Below, piece after piece: positions 28,160 through 38,136 of a stretch of 64,000 nt of DNA (within the stretch, counting starts at the first letter, position 1; each line of letters starts with the position of its first letter). This stretch comes from Mycobacterium colombiense CECT 3035 (GTDB taxonomy: Bacteria > Actinomycetota > Actinomycetes > Mycobacteriales > Mycobacteriaceae): positions 1,798,001 through 1,862,000 of the forward strand of contig NZ_CP020821.1 of assembly GCF_002105755.1 (NCBI RefSeq), written 5' to 3'. A model generated the notes under the pieces. That model was not told the DNA's origin. It saw only the letters and a program-made list of their open reading frames with translations, and ran no database searches. A program made the position numbers and the translations under genes.

Positions 28160-29082
28160 CGGCCGAGCTGCGCCGCCGAGAGATCGGCAAGGTGATCGCG
28201 CTGACCAACCCGGTGTCGGGCCACGGCGCGGCGGTGCACGCCGCCCAGCTCGCGATCGCCCGGTTGCACCGCCGCGGCGTAGAGGTCGTCGAAATCATCG
28301 GCGACGACGCGCAAGACGCCCGCCACCTGGTGGGCGCGGCCCTGCAGAAGGGCACCGACGCGGTCATGGTGACCGGGGGCGACGGCGTCGTCTCCAATGC
28401 CCTGCAGGTGTTGGCGGGCACCGACGTTCCGCTGGGCATCATTCCGGCCGGCACCGGCAACGACCATGCCCGCGAATTCGGCATCCCCACCAAGGACGCC
28501 GAGGCCGCCGCGGACATCGTCGCCGATGGTTGCACGGAATCCATTGACCTGGGCCTGATTCGGGACAGCGGCGGAGCCGAGAAGTGGTTCGGCACCGTGG
28601 CCGCCACCGGCTTCGATTCGCTGGTCACCGATCGCGCCAACCGGATGAGCTGGCCGCACGGCCGGCTGCGCTATTACGTCGCGATGCTCGCCGAGCTGTC
28701 ACAGCTGCGGCTCTTGCCCTTTCGCATGGTGCTCGACGGCGGCAAAGAGCTCGACGCGGATATCACGCTGGCCGCCTTCGGCAACACCCGCAGCTACGGC
28801 GGCGGGCTGCAGATCTGCCCCGGCGCCGACCACACCGACGGCCTGCTCGACATCACCATGGTGCACGAGGCATCGCGCACCAAGCTGGTGCGCCTGTTTC
28901 CCACCGTCATGAAGGGCACCCACATCAACCTCGACGAGGTCAGCACGGCGCGGGCCCAATCCATCCACGTCGAGTGCCCAGGCATCAACGTCTACGCCGA
29001 CGGCGACTTCGCCTGCGCGCTACCGGCCGAGATCTCGGCGGTGGCGGGCGCTCTGCGGATTCTGCGCCCGGCCAACCGGTAG
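28156..29082 (+). CDS. Diacylglycerol kinase (DagK-type lipid kinase)
   Basis: A 308-residue lipid kinase of the DAGK catalytic family; equals Rv2252, reported to phosphorylate diacylglycerol and influence PIM synthesis. The nucleotide motif is VTGGDGVVSNALQVLAG near residue 74, and GIIPAGTGNDHAREFGIP near 97 is diagnostic. TRSYGGGLQICPGADHTDGL is the C-terminal conserved segment. It starts at GTG 28156 overlapping the upstream oxidase, so ether/glycerolipid chemistry and DAG phosphorylation are coupled in expression. Confidence 0.93.
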   Translation: MTAELRRREIGKVIALTNPVSGHGAAVHAAQLAIARLHRRGVEVVEIIGDDAQDARHLVGAALQKGTDAVMVTGGDGVVSNALQVLAGTDVPLGIIPAGTGNDHAREFGIPTKDAEAAADIVADGCTESIDLGLIRDSGGAEKWFGTVAATGFDSLVTDRANRMSWPHGRLRYYVAMLAELSQLRLLPFRMVLDGGKELDADITLAAFGNTRSYGGGLQICPGADHTDGLLDITMVHEASRTKLVRLFPTVMKGTHINLDEVSTARAQSIHVECPGINVYADGDFACALPAEISAVAGALRILRPANR

Positions 29083-29164
29083 GCCCGCACTGCGGGGACC
29101 ATCGACGCGCTGAGGGTCGCTGATCGCTGCGGCGAGGGGCGGCACATGGCGAGCCGCAGATCGA

Positions 29165-29677
29165 CTAACCGACGCCCCGGCTCAACCAGGTCACCTCGCC
29201 GACGTCGCCGCCGTCGCGGTAGGCCTCGAGCGCCTCGTCCCAGGCCGTGCCCAGCACCGAGTCCAATTCGGCGGCCAGGGTGTCGGCGCCCTGGGCCATC
29301 ATCGCCCGCAGCCGCATCTCCCCGACCATGACGTCGCCGTTGGCGCTCATCGCCCCGCTCCACAGGCCGAGCTGCGGGGTGTGGCTGAATCGGTGGCCGT
29401 CGACGCCGGGGCTGGGATCCTCGGTGACCTCGAACCTCAGCACGGACCAGGACCGCAACGCGTTGGCCAGTTTGGCCCCGGTGCCCACCGGGCCGACCCA
29501 GTTGGTGACCGCGCGCAGCTGTCCGGGCATCGCCGGCTGGGGCGTCCAGTTCAGGTTCGCCTTGGCACCCAGGGACGACGACAACGCCCACTCGACATGC
29601 GGGCAAACCGCCGCGGGCGACGCGTGCACGTACACCACGCCGGTCGTCACGTCGGCGAATTGATTCGACGCTCGCAT
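29165..29677 (-). CDS. DUF3145 family protein
   Basis: A 170-residue cytosolic protein of the actinobacterial DUF3145 family (Rv2256c by position). The conserved opening is FADVTTGVVYVHASPAAVCP, followed by a VEWALSSSLGAKANLNWTPQ segment and a FEVTEDPSPGVDGHRFSHTP segment. The start ATG 29677 has AAGGAG 6 bases upstream; an upstream in-frame start at 29716 lacks a site. No function is known. Confidence 0.88.
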   Translation of the reverse strand: MRASNQFADVTTGVVYVHASPAAVCPHVEWALSSSLGAKANLNWTPQPAMPGQLRAVTNWVGPVGTGAKLANALRSWSVLRFEVTEDPSPGVDGHRFSHTPQLGLWSGAMSANGDVMVGEMRLRAMMAQGADTLAAELDSVLGTAWDEALEAYRDGGDVGEVTWLSRGVG

Positions 29678-29829
29678 TTCCTGCTCCTTCGGTTCCACCA
29701 GGGACGTCTTCCCCAACGACCTGCGGACCCGACAAACAGGGCAGCGTGCTTGAAATCTTCGATTTTTTGTGTGTCGTGCGTGTCTATTGTGCCTTGTGAT
29801 ACCCCTGTTGCGCTAGTGTGCATTTCCCA

Positions 29830-30648
29830 CTAGCTGTAATCGGCGATCACGGCGTCCGAAAGCGCCGGCCACGGCCGCAGCGCCCAGTCCCCGAAATCCC
29901 GGTCCGTGAGCACCACCAGCGCCAGGTCTTTGTCGGGATCCGCCCAGATGAAACCCCCTGCTTGGCCAAAATGGCCGTACGTTCGCGCCGAATTCCGCGC
30001 GCCCGTCCAGTGCGGCGATTTGGTGTCCCGGAGCTCGAAACCCAGCCCCCAATCGTTGGGCCGCTGCACCCCGTAGCCGGGCAGAACGCCGTCCAGACCG
30101 GGAAACTGCACCGTCGTCGCCTCGGCGTGCAGGCCGGGTGAGACCGTCGCCGGGCGCAGCAGGTCGCCGGCGAACGCCGCCAGGTCGGCCACCGTGGAGC
30201 TCGCCCCGAATCCGGCGGCCACCGCGCCGCCGTGCAGCCGGGTCGCCGACATGCCCAGCGGCTCGAACACCGCCTCGGTCAGGTAGCGGGCAAACTCGAT
30301 GCCGGTGTCCTTCTCCACCTTCTGGCCCAGCACGGTGAAGCCCTGGTTGGAGTAGATCCGGCGGACGCCGGGCGCGGCCAGCACCCGGTCGTCATGCATC
30401 GACAGGCCCGAGGTGTGGGCAAGCAGGTGGCGGACCGTCGCGCCGGGCGGGCCGGCCGGCATGTCGAGCTCGACCGCGCCTTCCTCGATGGCGACCTGCA
30501 CCGCCCGGGCCGCCAGCGGCTTGGTCACGGAGGCCAGCTCGAACACCCGCTCGGTGTCGCCGTGGCTGGCCAGCACGCCACCCGGCCCCACCACCGCCGC
30601 GGCGGCGGCCCCGACCGGCCAATCGTTCAGGGCGTCGAGGGCCGCCAT
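29830..30648 (-). CDS. Serine beta-lactamase-like hydrolase (class C / PBP4* fold)
   Basis: A 272-residue serine hydrolase, equal to Rv2257c. The SxxK motif is SVTK at 40-43 in FELASVTKPLAA; IYSNQGF provides the YxN motif; GHFGQAGGFIW is the KTG-equivalent (HxG) box. There is no signal peptide, which argues against a periplasmic beta-lactamase and for a cytosolic esterase or peptidase. The ATG 30648 shares a base with the stop of the methyltransferase gene upstream, so they are co-expressed. Confidence 0.9.
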   Translation of the reverse strand: MAALDALNDWPVGAAAAAVVGPGGVLASHGDTERVFELASVTKPLAARAVQVAIEEGAVELDMPAGPPGATVRHLLAHTSGLSMHDDRVLAAPGVRRIYSNQGFTVLGQKVEKDTGIEFARYLTEAVFEPLGMSATRLHGGAVAAGFGASSTVADLAAFAGDLLRPATVSPGLHAEATTVQFPGLDGVLPGYGVQRPNDWGLGFELRDTKSPHWTGARNSARTYGHFGQAGGFIWADPDKDLALVVLTDRDFGDWALRPWPALSDAVIADYS

Positions 30649-31706
30649 CACTTCCGGGCGATGTAGTAGTTGTTGATCGGGTCCGACTCGATCTCGGCCA
30701 CGCTCACGTCGCCGAACCCGGCATCGCCCAGCATCGAGACGGCCAGTTGCGTCCCCCACGCGGTGCCCAGTCCGGCGCCGTCCAGCGCCAGCGACACCGT
30801 CATGCAGTGCATCAGCGACGTCGTGTACAGGTAGGTGCTCATCGGGACGCCGACGTTGTCCTCGAGCCGGCTCGACGCCTTGATGTCGGCCATCAGCAGC
30901 ACCCCGCCGGGCCGCAGCGCGCGGTAGATGTTCTGCAGCACCCGCGCCGGCTGCGCCTGATCGTGGATGGCGTCGAAGACGGTGATGACGTCGTAGGTGT
31001 CCGCCTTGTCCAAATCAGCGAGATTGTGGCTTTCGAAGGCCGCGTTGGACAGGCCCCGCTCGGCGGCTTCCGCGATCCCGGTCGCGATGGCCTGCTCGGA
31101 AAAGTCGATGCCGGTGAACCTGCTGGCCGGAAACGCTTGTGCCATCACGTTGATGGCGTGTCCGCTGCCGCAGCCGAAATCCGCCACGTCGGCCCCGGAC
31201 CGCAGCCGCTGCACGAGGCCGTCCACCAACGGCAGCACCACGTCGACCAACGCGGTGTCGTACACGGCGCCGCTCTGCTCGGCCATCAACGCGTGGAACC
31301 GGGGAAACTCGCTGTACGGCAACCCGCCCCCGGCGCGGAAGCACCCGATGATCTTTTGTTCGACCTCGGCGAGCACCGGAACGAGCAGGGTCACCAGGGC
31401 CAGGTTGTCCGGTCCGGCCTCGCGCGTGAGCACCTTGGCGCGCTGCGGGGGCAACGAGTAGGTCGCGGTGTCCGGGTCGTAGTCGACGACGCGTCCGGTT
31501 GTCATGCCGGCCAGCCACTCCCGGACGTAGCGTTCGTTGAGCCCGGCCGACGTGGCGATCTGCTCGCTGGTCGCCGGTGCGTGTCCGGCCATCGTGTCCA
31601 GCAGCCCGGTCTGATGCCCGATGCTGAGCAACAGCGTCAGGCTGGCGCCGTCGATGGCCGCGGTGATTCGTTCGGTGAATTCTTCGGTGGTCTCCAAAGC
31701 CGTCAC
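30648..31706 (-). CDS. SAM-dependent methyltransferase with N-terminal winged helix
   Basis: A 352-residue protein matching Rv2258c. The N-terminal winged-helix domain (about 1-90, [20 protein letters not shown] and [10 protein letters not shown]) resembles that of O-methyltransferases. A class I fold follows: [20 protein letters not shown] (motif I), [22 protein letters not shown] and [12 protein letters not shown]. The GTG 31706 start ([14 protein letters not shown]) was chosen by length agreement with the M. tuberculosis protein; upstream sequence is not family-like. Substrate unknown. Confidence 0.88.
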   Translation of the reverse strand: MTALETTEEFTERITAAIDGASLTLLLSIGHQTGLLDTMAGHAPATSEQIATSAGLNERYVREWLAGMTTGRVVDYDPDTATYSLPPQRAKVLTREAGPDNLALVTLLVPVLAEVEQKIIGCFRAGGGLPYSEFPRFHALMAEQSGAVYDTALVDVVLPLVDGLVQRLRSGADVADFGCGSGHAINVMAQAFPASRFTGIDFSEQAIATGIAEAAERGLSNAAFESHNLADLDKADTYDVITVFDAIHDQAQPARVLQNIYRALRPGGVLLMADIKASSRLEDNVGVPMSTYLYTTSLMHCMTVSLALDGAGLGTAWGTQLAVSMLGDAGFGDVSVAEIESDPINNYYIARK

Positions 31707-31809
31707 GCCCAGGGACGCTACACCCGGTCGATGGCTATCCGGTTGCCAACGGCGGATGGGTGGACAACCCGCCGCGAGATGTATGGCGGCGGTCAGTAGG
31801 TTGGAGCCC

Positions 31810-32895
31810 ATGAGTCAGACAGTGCGCGGCGTGATTTCACGCAAGAAGGGCGAACCCGTTGAATTGGTGGACATCGTCGTCCCGGATCCCGGGCCCGGAG
31901 AGGCTCTGGTCGACGTCATCGCCTGCGGGGTGTGCCACACCGACTTGACCTACCGCGAGGGCGGCATCAACGACGAATATCCCTTCCTGCTCGGCCACGA
32001 GGCCGCCGGGCGGGTCGAGGCCGTCGGCCCGGACGTCACCTCCGTGGCGCCCGGCGACTTCGTCATCCTGAACTGGCGCGCGGTGTGCGGGCAGTGCCGG
32101 GCCTGCAAGCGCGGCCGCCCGCACCTGTGCTTCGACACCTTCAACGCCACCCAGAAGATGACGCTGACCGACGGCACCGAGCTCACCCCCGCGCTGGGCA
32201 TCGGCGCGTTCGCCGACAAGACGCTGGTGGCCGCCGGCCAGTGCACCAAGGTCAGTCCCGAAGCAGACCCCGCGGTCGCGGGCCTGCTGGGCTGCGGGGT
32301 GATGGCCGGGCTGGGCGCGGCGATCAACACCGGCGCCATCACCCGCGACGACACCGTCGCGGTCATCGGTTGCGGCGGCGTGGGTGATGCCGCGATCGCC
32401 GGTGCCGCCCTGGTCGGGGCCCGGCGGATCATCGCCGTGGACACCGACAACACCAAACTGGACTGGGCCCGCAAGTTCGGCGCCACCCACACCGTCAACG
32501 CCCGCGACCTCGACGTGGTCAAAACCATTCAGGACCTCACCGACGGCTTCGGCGCCAACGTGGTGATCGACGCGGTGGGCCGGCCGGAAACCTATAAGCA
32601 GGCCTTCTACGCCCGCGACCTCGCCGGAACCGTTGTGCTCGTTGGTGTTCCGACCCCCGACATGCGCCTGGACCTGCCGCTGGTGGACTTCTTCAGCCAC
32701 GGCGGCTCGCTGAAGTCGTCGTGGTACGGCGACTGCCTGCCCGAACGCGACTTCCCCACGCTGATCGACCTGTACCTGCAGGGCCGGCTGCCGCTGGAGA
32801 AGTTTGTATCCGAGCGAATCGGGCTAGACGGCATCGAGGAGGCGTTCGAGAAGATGCACGGTGGCAAGGTCTTGCGTTCGGTCGTGGTGCTCTAA
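31810..32895 (+). CDS. mscR: S-nitrosomycothiol reductase / mycothiol-dependent alcohol dehydrogenase MscR
   Basis: A 361-residue zinc alcohol dehydrogenase. Catalytic zinc ligands are in [19 protein letters not shown] and [10 protein letters not shown]. The structural zinc loop [15 protein letters not shown] has four Cys. The NAD site is [17 protein letters not shown] with Asp in IIAVDTDN. In M. tuberculosis Rv2259 reduces S-nitrosomycothiol and oxidises mycothiol-formaldehyde adducts. The next gene starts directly after its stop; an MBL hydrolase in the same operon fits formaldehyde/thioester detoxification. Confidence 0.93.
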   Translation: MSQTVRGVISRKKGEPVELVDIVVPDPGPGEALVDVIACGVCHTDLTYREGGINDEYPFLLGHEAAGRVEAVGPDVTSVAPGDFVILNWRAVCGQCRACKRGRPHLCFDTFNATQKMTLTDGTELTPALGIGAFADKTLVAAGQCTKVSPEADPAVAGLLGCGVMAGLGAAINTGAITRDDTVAVIGCGGVGDAAIAGAALVGARRIIAVDTDNTKLDWARKFGATHTVNARDLDVVKTIQDLTDGFGANVVIDAVGRPETYKQAFYARDLAGTVVLVGVPTPDMRLDLPLVDFFSHGGSLKSSWYGDCLPERDFPTLIDLYLQGRLPLEKFVSERIGLDGIEEAFEKMHGGKVLRSVVVL

Positions 32896-33519
32896 ATGGT
32901 GGACATCGATCGGGTGGTCACCCACGGTACGTTCGAACTCGACGGCGGCAGTTGGGAAGTCGACAACAACATCTGGCTGATCGGTGACAACTCGAACGTC
33001 GTGGTGTTCGACGCCGCCCACGACGCCGCACCCATCGTCGAGGCGGTCGGAGGCCGTCACGTGGTGGCGGTGGTGTGCACGCACGGCCACAACGACCACG
33101 TCACGGTGGCGCCCGAACTCGGCAAGACCCTCGACGCCCCCGTGCTGCTGCATCCGGGCGACGAGGTCCTATGGCGAATGACGCATCCGGACAAAGACTT
33201 TCGCACGATATCCGACGGCGAGACGTTGAAGATCGCCGGCACCGAGCTCAAAGCGCTGCACACTCCGGGCCACTCCCCGGGGTCGGTGTGCTGGTACGTG
33301 CACGACCTCGGCGTGGTGTTCAGCGGCGACACCCTGTTCGCCGGCGGGCCGGGTGCGACGGGTCGGTCCTACTCCGATTTCCCGACGATCCTGGAGTCGA
33401 TTTCCGGGCGGCTCGGCAAGCTGCCCGGCGACACCGTCGTGCATACCGGCCACGGCGACAGCACCACGATCGGCGACGAAATCGTGCACTACGAGGAATG
33501 GGTGGCCCGCGGCCACTGA
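32896..33519 (+). CDS. Metallo-beta-lactamase fold hydrolase (glyoxalase II-like)
   Basis: A 207-residue MBL protein with the HxHxDH motif in CTHGHNDHVTVAPELG, further ligands in LHTPGHSPGSVCWY, FSGDTLFAGGPG (metal Asp) and VHTGHGDSTTIGDE. Equivalent to Rv2260. Its ATG abuts the mscR stop, so the pair is co-expressed and may hydrolyse the mycothiol thioester formed by MscR; that step is inference from the pairing. Confidence 0.92.
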   Translation: MVDIDRVVTHGTFELDGGSWEVDNNIWLIGDNSNVVVFDAAHDAAPIVEAVGGRHVVAVVCTHGHNDHVTVAPELGKTLDAPVLLHPGDEVLWRMTHPDKDFRTISDGETLKIAGTELKALHTPGHSPGSVCWYVHDLGVVFSGDTLFAGGPGATGRSYSDFPTILESISGRLGKLPGDTVVHTGHGDSTTIGDEIVHYEEWVARGH

Positions 33520-33569
33520 TCTCCCGTCCACGCCGAACTGTCAACCGGCTCGGCCTCTATCGTTGACCC

Positions 33570-34664
33570 ATGCCGCCTGAACCCCGGATGCCCGAATCGA
33601 GCATTGTGGTGCGGCCCGAGCCCGACTACACCGAGGCGTCGCGGCTGCGGGCCGCCGGGTTGGCGCAGGCGATCGCGGCGTTCGAGCGGGCCGCCGAGCA
33701 GGTGACCCTGCCCAGGGCTCCGCAGCCAATCGTCATCGCCGACTACGGCGCGGCCAACGGCCACAATTCGCTCAGGCCGCTCTCGGCCGCCATCGCGGTG
33801 CTGCGTCGCCGCACCCGCCACGATCACGCAATCCTGGTGGCGCACACCGATGTTCCCGGTAACGACTTCGCCGCGCTCTTCGAGACGGTGCACGACGACC
33901 CGGAAAGCTACCTGCACTCCGACACGGCGGCGTTCACCTCGGCGGTCGGGCGTTCGTTTTACGACCAGATCGTGCCGTCCAAGACGGTCAACCTGGGTTG
34001 GACGTCGTGGGCGACGCAGTGGCTGAGCCGAACACCGTGCGAGGTACACGATCACGTGCACGTGTCGCGCAGCAAGGACGAGGCCGTGCACTCCGCCTAT
34101 GCCGACCAGGCCGCGCTGGACTGGCACAACTTCGTCGCCTTCCGCGGCCGGGAGTTGGCCCCCGAGGGCCGGCTGGTGGCGCTGACGCTCGCCGCCGACG
34201 AGGACGGCACGGCGGGCTTCGCCCCGCTGCTCGACGCCATCGTGGAGGCGCTGGACGATCTGGCGCACGACGGCCTGCTGCACCCGGATGAGTTGCGGCG
34301 CATGGCTATTCCCACCTTCGCCCGCGCCGAGAAGGATTTTCGCGCCCCGTTCGCGCCGAAGGGACGGTTCGAAGGCCTGATGATCGAGCACCTCGAGATG
34401 TTCAACGCCGAGGACCGGTTCTGGGCTCGCTACCAGTTGGACCACGACGCAGAGGCTTTCGGCGCACAGTGGGCGGCGTTCGCCCGGTTCGCGCTGTTCG
34501 GATCGCTGGTGTCCGCGCTCGACGGTGGATTCGGTGACGAGCGGGCGGCGCAATTCGTCGAGCGGCTGGCGGCCGCGGTGGCCGCGCGGCTGTCCAGCGC
34601 GCCCGAGCCGATGCGGATCCCGCAGGCCGTGGTCGTGCTGGTCAAGCGCGACGCACTGCGCTGA
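33570..34664 (+). CDS. SABATH-type carboxyl methyltransferase
   Basis: A 364-residue protein that matches the SABATH family (salicylic acid/jasmonic acid/theobromine methyltransferases): SAM motif IVIADYGAANGHNSL near residue 53, HTDVPGNDFAALF near 93, then VGRSFYDQIVPSKTVNLGW with TSWATQWLS, the exact order seen in plant enzymes. C-terminal segments AYADQAALDWHNFVAFRGRE and FRAPFAPKGRFEGLMIEHLE are also typical. SABATH enzymes methylate small-molecule carboxylates or ring nitrogens. The family is mostly known from plants. ATG 33588 is a possible alternative start. It lies alone after the mscR operon. Confidence 0.82.
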   Translation: MPPEPRMPESSIVVRPEPDYTEASRLRAAGLAQAIAAFERAAEQVTLPRAPQPIVIADYGAANGHNSLRPLSAAIAVLRRRTRHDHAILVAHTDVPGNDFAALFETVHDDPESYLHSDTAAFTSAVGRSFYDQIVPSKTVNLGWTSWATQWLSRTPCEVHDHVHVSRSKDEAVHSAYADQAALDWHNFVAFRGRELAPEGRLVALTLAADEDGTAGFAPLLDAIVEALDDLAHDGLLHPDELRRMAIPTFARAEKDFRAPFAPKGRFEGLMIEHLEMFNAEDRFWARYQLDHDAEAFGAQWAAFARFALFGSLVSALDGGFGDERAAQFVERLAAAVAARLSSAPEPMRIPQAVVVLVKRDALR

Positions 34665-34696
34665 TGAGAGTTTCGGCGCATCCGCGCAGCGGGTAA

Positions 34697-34730
34697 CCCC
34701 TTGCAATCGTCAACCTGCGACTGCAAGGGG
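34697..34730 (+). promoter_or_regulatory. Leader hairpin masking a ribosome-binding site
   Basis: CCCCTTGCA at 34697-34705 pairs perfectly with TGCAAGGGG at 34722-34730 (9 bp, 16-base loop that can itself pair TCG/CGA). The downstream arm is the Shine-Dalgarno sequence of the gene starting at ATG 34739, 8 bases further on. Folding would block translation. Confidence 0.5.
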
Positions 34731-34738
34731 GTAGACGC

Positions 34739-35116
34739 ATGAGCGTGCAGGACGATAAAGGGGCTGATCAAGAGGATGGTCAACAGCTAACCGAGAAGCC
34801 GGAGCCGGACGAGGACGACAAAAAAGAGGCCGCCAAGATGATGGAGGCCTACGAGGACAAGCCGACGATCGTGCTGCCCGGCACCGGCGGCAGCGTGTCC
34901 GGCACCGCGGTCAACGACTGGCTGGACGAGGACGGCAATCCCAGGAACGAAACGCCCGAGGGCACCGATACCCAACAGAAGTCGGACGACGACCAGCGCG
35001 ACGAACGAGCGCTGCAGGACCAGATCGAGAAGGACAAGGCCCTCAACGACGTCCTCCGAGAGGCCGCCAAGGCCGAGAACAAGGGCGAAAAGGGCAGCAA
35101 GGGCGAAAAGAGTTGA
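34739..35116 (+). CDS. Highly charged hydrophilic protein, unknown
   Basis: A 125-residue protein with no hydrophobic segment, very rich in Asp, Glu and Lys. A short less polar core, KPTIVLPGTGGSVSGTAVND, is flanked by acidic disordered-looking stretches, and the C-terminus is lysine/glutamate repeats (KGEKGSKGEKS). The ribosome site AAGGGGG is 7 bases before ATG 34739 and lies within a hairpin. I do not recognise the family. It is convergent with the Hsp70-like gene (22 bp between stops). Confidence 0.75.
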   Translation: MSVQDDKGADQEDGQQLTEKPEPDEDDKKEAAKMMEAYEDKPTIVLPGTGGSVSGTAVNDWLDEDGNPRNETPEGTDTQQKSDDDQRDERALQDQIEKDKALNDVLREAAKAENKGEKGSKGEKS

Positions 35117-35138
35117 GCCGCAGCCGAAGTAACAGAAT

Positions 35139-36862
35139 TTAGCGGGAAGGAATCGGCCCCAACGCGCTGATGCCCAGGTTGCCCTCGATCTCCTGAATGA
35201 TCTGGTTGACGCGGTCGAGCCCGGGGATGGGTCCGTCGACGCCCGGAACGGGCGGGGCCGCGACTTTGCGCGGCGCGGCCTGACGGGCCGGGGCCGGTGG
35301 GGCCGCCTGAGGAGTCGCGCGGGGCGTGGTGGTCATCGGCGTCTCGGTCGCGGCGGGCGGGGTGGTGTCGGAGGTTGACGGCACCGGAACGTCCGGTGGC
35401 GGCGGCGCCGGCTCGGCCGTCGCGCTGTGCGGCGCGGCCGGCGGGGCCGCCGGTGTGGTACTCAAGGCCGGCGCCGGCGTGGTCGCCGACTTGTGCTGCG
35501 AGCTCAGCCCGATCGCCACGGCGGTTCCCACCAGCAGCACCGCCGCGACGGCGATGACGATCGCCGCCGCCGGCAGCAGATGCAGGCGCGACACCAGCGG
35601 CTTGCGCTTGACGGTTTCGGGCGCGCCTTCGGCAGGCTCGGGTGCGGCGGCGGCCGCTCCGGTCGCCGCGTCGGGGTCCGGCCCGGTGTACCCCGCGCCG
35701 GTGGCCCGCGGGTTGTGCCCGGTGGCCGACCAGGCCCGGGCCGTCGCGGGGCCGCGGGCGCCGAGAGGGTCGCCGGCGTGGCCGGCGCCGCGGGCGCCGA
35801 GAGCGTCGCGCCGGCATCGCCGGGACCGTGCGCGGCCCGCAGCGCGGCGCCTACCGCGGCCGTGAGTTGTGGGCGCGGCGTCGTGGCGACGGGAACCCGA
35901 AAGTGCCGCGACAGCGCGGTGGTGACCGCCGGCAGGTTCGCCCCGCCGCCCGTCGAGACCACCGCGACGAGATCACGGATTCCGTTGCGCGCCAAGGCGT
36001 CGTCCAGTGCCGAGATCGCGCTGTCCAGTGCGGGGCGGATCGCGTCGTCGAGTTCGTGGCGGGTGAGCCGGACTTCACCGCGCGTCCCGGTCAGCCCGTC
36101 GGTCAGCGTGGCCATCGTCGCCGAGGACAGCTGCTCCTTGGCGATCCGGCATGCGCTGCGCAGCCGGCTCAACGAGCCGATCGCCGCGTCCCCGGTCGGG
36201 AACGCACCGGTGGTCGGCATGTTGGCGATGACGGCGCCCAGCAGCGCCTGGTCCACCAGGTCCCCGGAGAAATCGCGGTGCCGAACCGTCGGGGCCAACG
36301 CCCGGTAGTCGCCGTCGGCGTGCATCAGGGTGATGTTGGTGCCGCTGCCCCCGAAGTCGCAGACCGCGACGGTTCCGCGCGGCGGGATGCCCGGGCTGGT
36401 CCGCACGGCGAGCAGCGTGGCCGCGGCGTCGGGGATGAGCAGGATCGGGCGCGCGCGCCGGGACCACTCGGGGATTTCGCTCAGGGCCGCGCCGAGGGCG
36501 TCCACCGCGGCCGACTCCCAATGGGCCGGATAGGTGACCGCGATGTCGTCGGGCAGGGGGCGTCCACCGGTGGCGGCATACGCGAGCGCCCGCAACGCGT
36601 CGGCGACCAACAGCTCGCCGCGGTGCACCGAGCCGTCGACCGCGACGACGCCGCGCGGGTCGCCGACCCGGTTGACGAAGCCGGTGATCACGACGCCGGG
36701 TCCCTGCAGTCGCGGGTTCTCCGCGGGGATGCCGATCTCGGCGGGACGATCCGGGTATTGCGTCAGCACGGGCTTGCGGGTGATGGCGTTGTCGGCGGTG
36801 ACGGCCGCCAGGTTGGTGGCGCCTATCGATAAGCCCAGCGCGGTTCCGACTCCATTGGCCAT
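35139..36862 (-). CDS. Hsp70-like ATPase domain membrane protein, frameshifted as read
   Basis: Equivalent to Rv2264c. From ATG 36862 (MANGVGTALGLSIGATNLAA): an actin/Hsp70-type domain with the phosphate-2 motif AVCDFGGSGTNITL near residue 165 and the adenosine motif VVSTGGGANLPAV near 285. A Pro-Ala linker follows, then a transmembrane helix (LPAAAIVIAVAAVLLVGTAV) and a proline-rich outer part ending near 35139. As read the frame breaks in the linker. Adding one base to the 4-base run at 35748-35751 (C on the coding strand) joins ...SAPAAP to ATARAWSATGHN and restores about 574 residues. The role may be coupling cytosolic nucleotide state to the envelope, but this is speculative. Confidence 0.8.
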
Positions 36863-36968
36863 ATCCCGATCCCCATCCGCAGCACCGACTCGCATCCGGC
36901 TAGCCGTTATTGTGCCGCCAAAACCTGTATTCCGTGTCGGCGACAGCTATGCGCCCGCTGTGCGCCGG

Positions 36969-38054
36969 TCACCGGATGCAGCCCTCGCCGGCGATCAGCG
37001 GGAGGTCGAGCGGGGTGACCCAGCCCGGCCGCAGGTCGTTGACGGCCGGAACGGCGTTGAGCGCCCGCAGGCCGGTCGCCAGGCATCCGGCCGCGGCCGC
37101 GTCCCGGCCCGAGCCGTCGGTGAACCGGAATGCGGTCTCCTGGAAGATGCTCGGGGTTCCCTCGATGTCCACGCGGTAGACGTCGTTGTCGTGGCCGGTC
37201 GGCCAGTCCGGGGCGGCGTCCAGCCCGATCCGGTTGACGTGTTCGAGCTGGATGCGGGTCTCACCCTGGTAGACGCCGTTGATGGTGAACCGGACGGCGG
37301 CCACGTGCCCCGGCTTGATGACGCCCCTGGCGGAGTTGCGTTCCGTGGGCGTCACCCACTTGTCCCAGGTGGTGGTGATTTCGTCGAGCATGATGCCGGC
37401 GGCGTGCGCGATCATCGGGACCGTGGCGCCCCACGCGAAGATCAGCATGTCGCGGTCTTCGAGCATCGGCTTGAACTCCGGCTCGCGGCCGATGCCCATC
37501 TCGAATTCGTAGTCGCCCTCGTAGTTGGTGTAGTCCAGCAACTCGGAGGCGCGGACCCGGCGCACCTCGGAGCACAGCCCCATCAGCGTCATCGGGAACA
37601 GGTCGTTGGCGAATCCGGGGTCGATGCCGGTGGTGAAGCAGGACGACTCCCCCAGCTCGCAGGCCTCGGTGATGGGCTGGATCCAGTTCGGCGGGTTGAG
37701 GCTCATGGTCGGCCAGACCCACGGGGTCATCGCGGTCGAACACACGTCGATGCCGGCCCGCAGGAACCGGGTGATCAGCGAGATGTTCTCCTTGGCGTGC
37801 ATCGCCGTCGGGCCGTAGTGCACCAGCGCGTCGGGTTTCAACGCGATCAGGGCTTCGACGTCGTCGGTGGCGGTGATGCCGACCGGCTCGGCCAGGCCGC
37901 AGATCTCGCCGACATCGCGACCGACCTTGGCGGGATTGCTGACGCCGACGCCGACCAACTCGAACAACGGATGCTTCACGATCTCGGCGATCACCATCTT
38001 GCCGACGAAGCCGGTTCCGTACACCACCACACGCTTTGCGCCGTGACCCACCAT
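36969..38054 (-). CDS. DapB-like NAD(P)-dependent dehydrogenase
   Basis: A 361-residue Rossmann enzyme of the dihydrodipicolinate-reductase N-terminal family (similar to 2,4-diaminopentanoate dehydrogenase-type proteins). KRVVVYGTGFVGKMVIAEIV lies at residues about 6-25, then VGVGVSNPAKVGRDVGEICG and ALVHYGPT. The C-terminal part (SCFTTGIDPGFANDLFPMTL) resembles the amine dehydrogenase group rather than lysine-pathway DapB. ATG 38054 gives the normal domain start. It diverges from a small MmpS-like gene. Substrate unknown. Confidence 0.82.
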   Translation of the reverse strand: MVGHGAKRVVVYGTGFVGKMVIAEIVKHPLFELVGVGVSNPAKVGRDVGEICGLAEPVGITATDDVEALIALKPDALVHYGPTAMHAKENISLITRFLRAGIDVCSTAMTPWVWPTMSLNPPNWIQPITEACELGESSCFTTGIDPGFANDLFPMTLMGLCSEVRRVRASELLDYTNYEGDYEFEMGIGREPEFKPMLEDRDMLIFAWGATVPMIAHAAGIMLDEITTTWDKWVTPTERNSARGVIKPGHVAAVRFTINGVYQGETRIQLEHVNRIGLDAAPDWPTGHDNDVYRVDIEGTPSIFQETAFRFTDGSGRDAAAAGCLATGLRALNAVPAVNDLRPGWVTPLDLPLIAGEGCIR

Positions 38055-38136
38055 GCCTTGACGCCACCTTTCCACCTCATCGGCCCCCGCTTCGGGCTTC
38101 ACCATAAGCTTCCCTACGGTCGCTCGTGGTGACACG

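Noticed and set aside
35504..35747. C-terminal tail of the Hsp70-like frame as read (to 35504)
   Set aside because: After the C-run it becomes Arg/Pro/Cys/Trp-rich and is out of frame; the transmembrane helix and outer part lie in the other frame.
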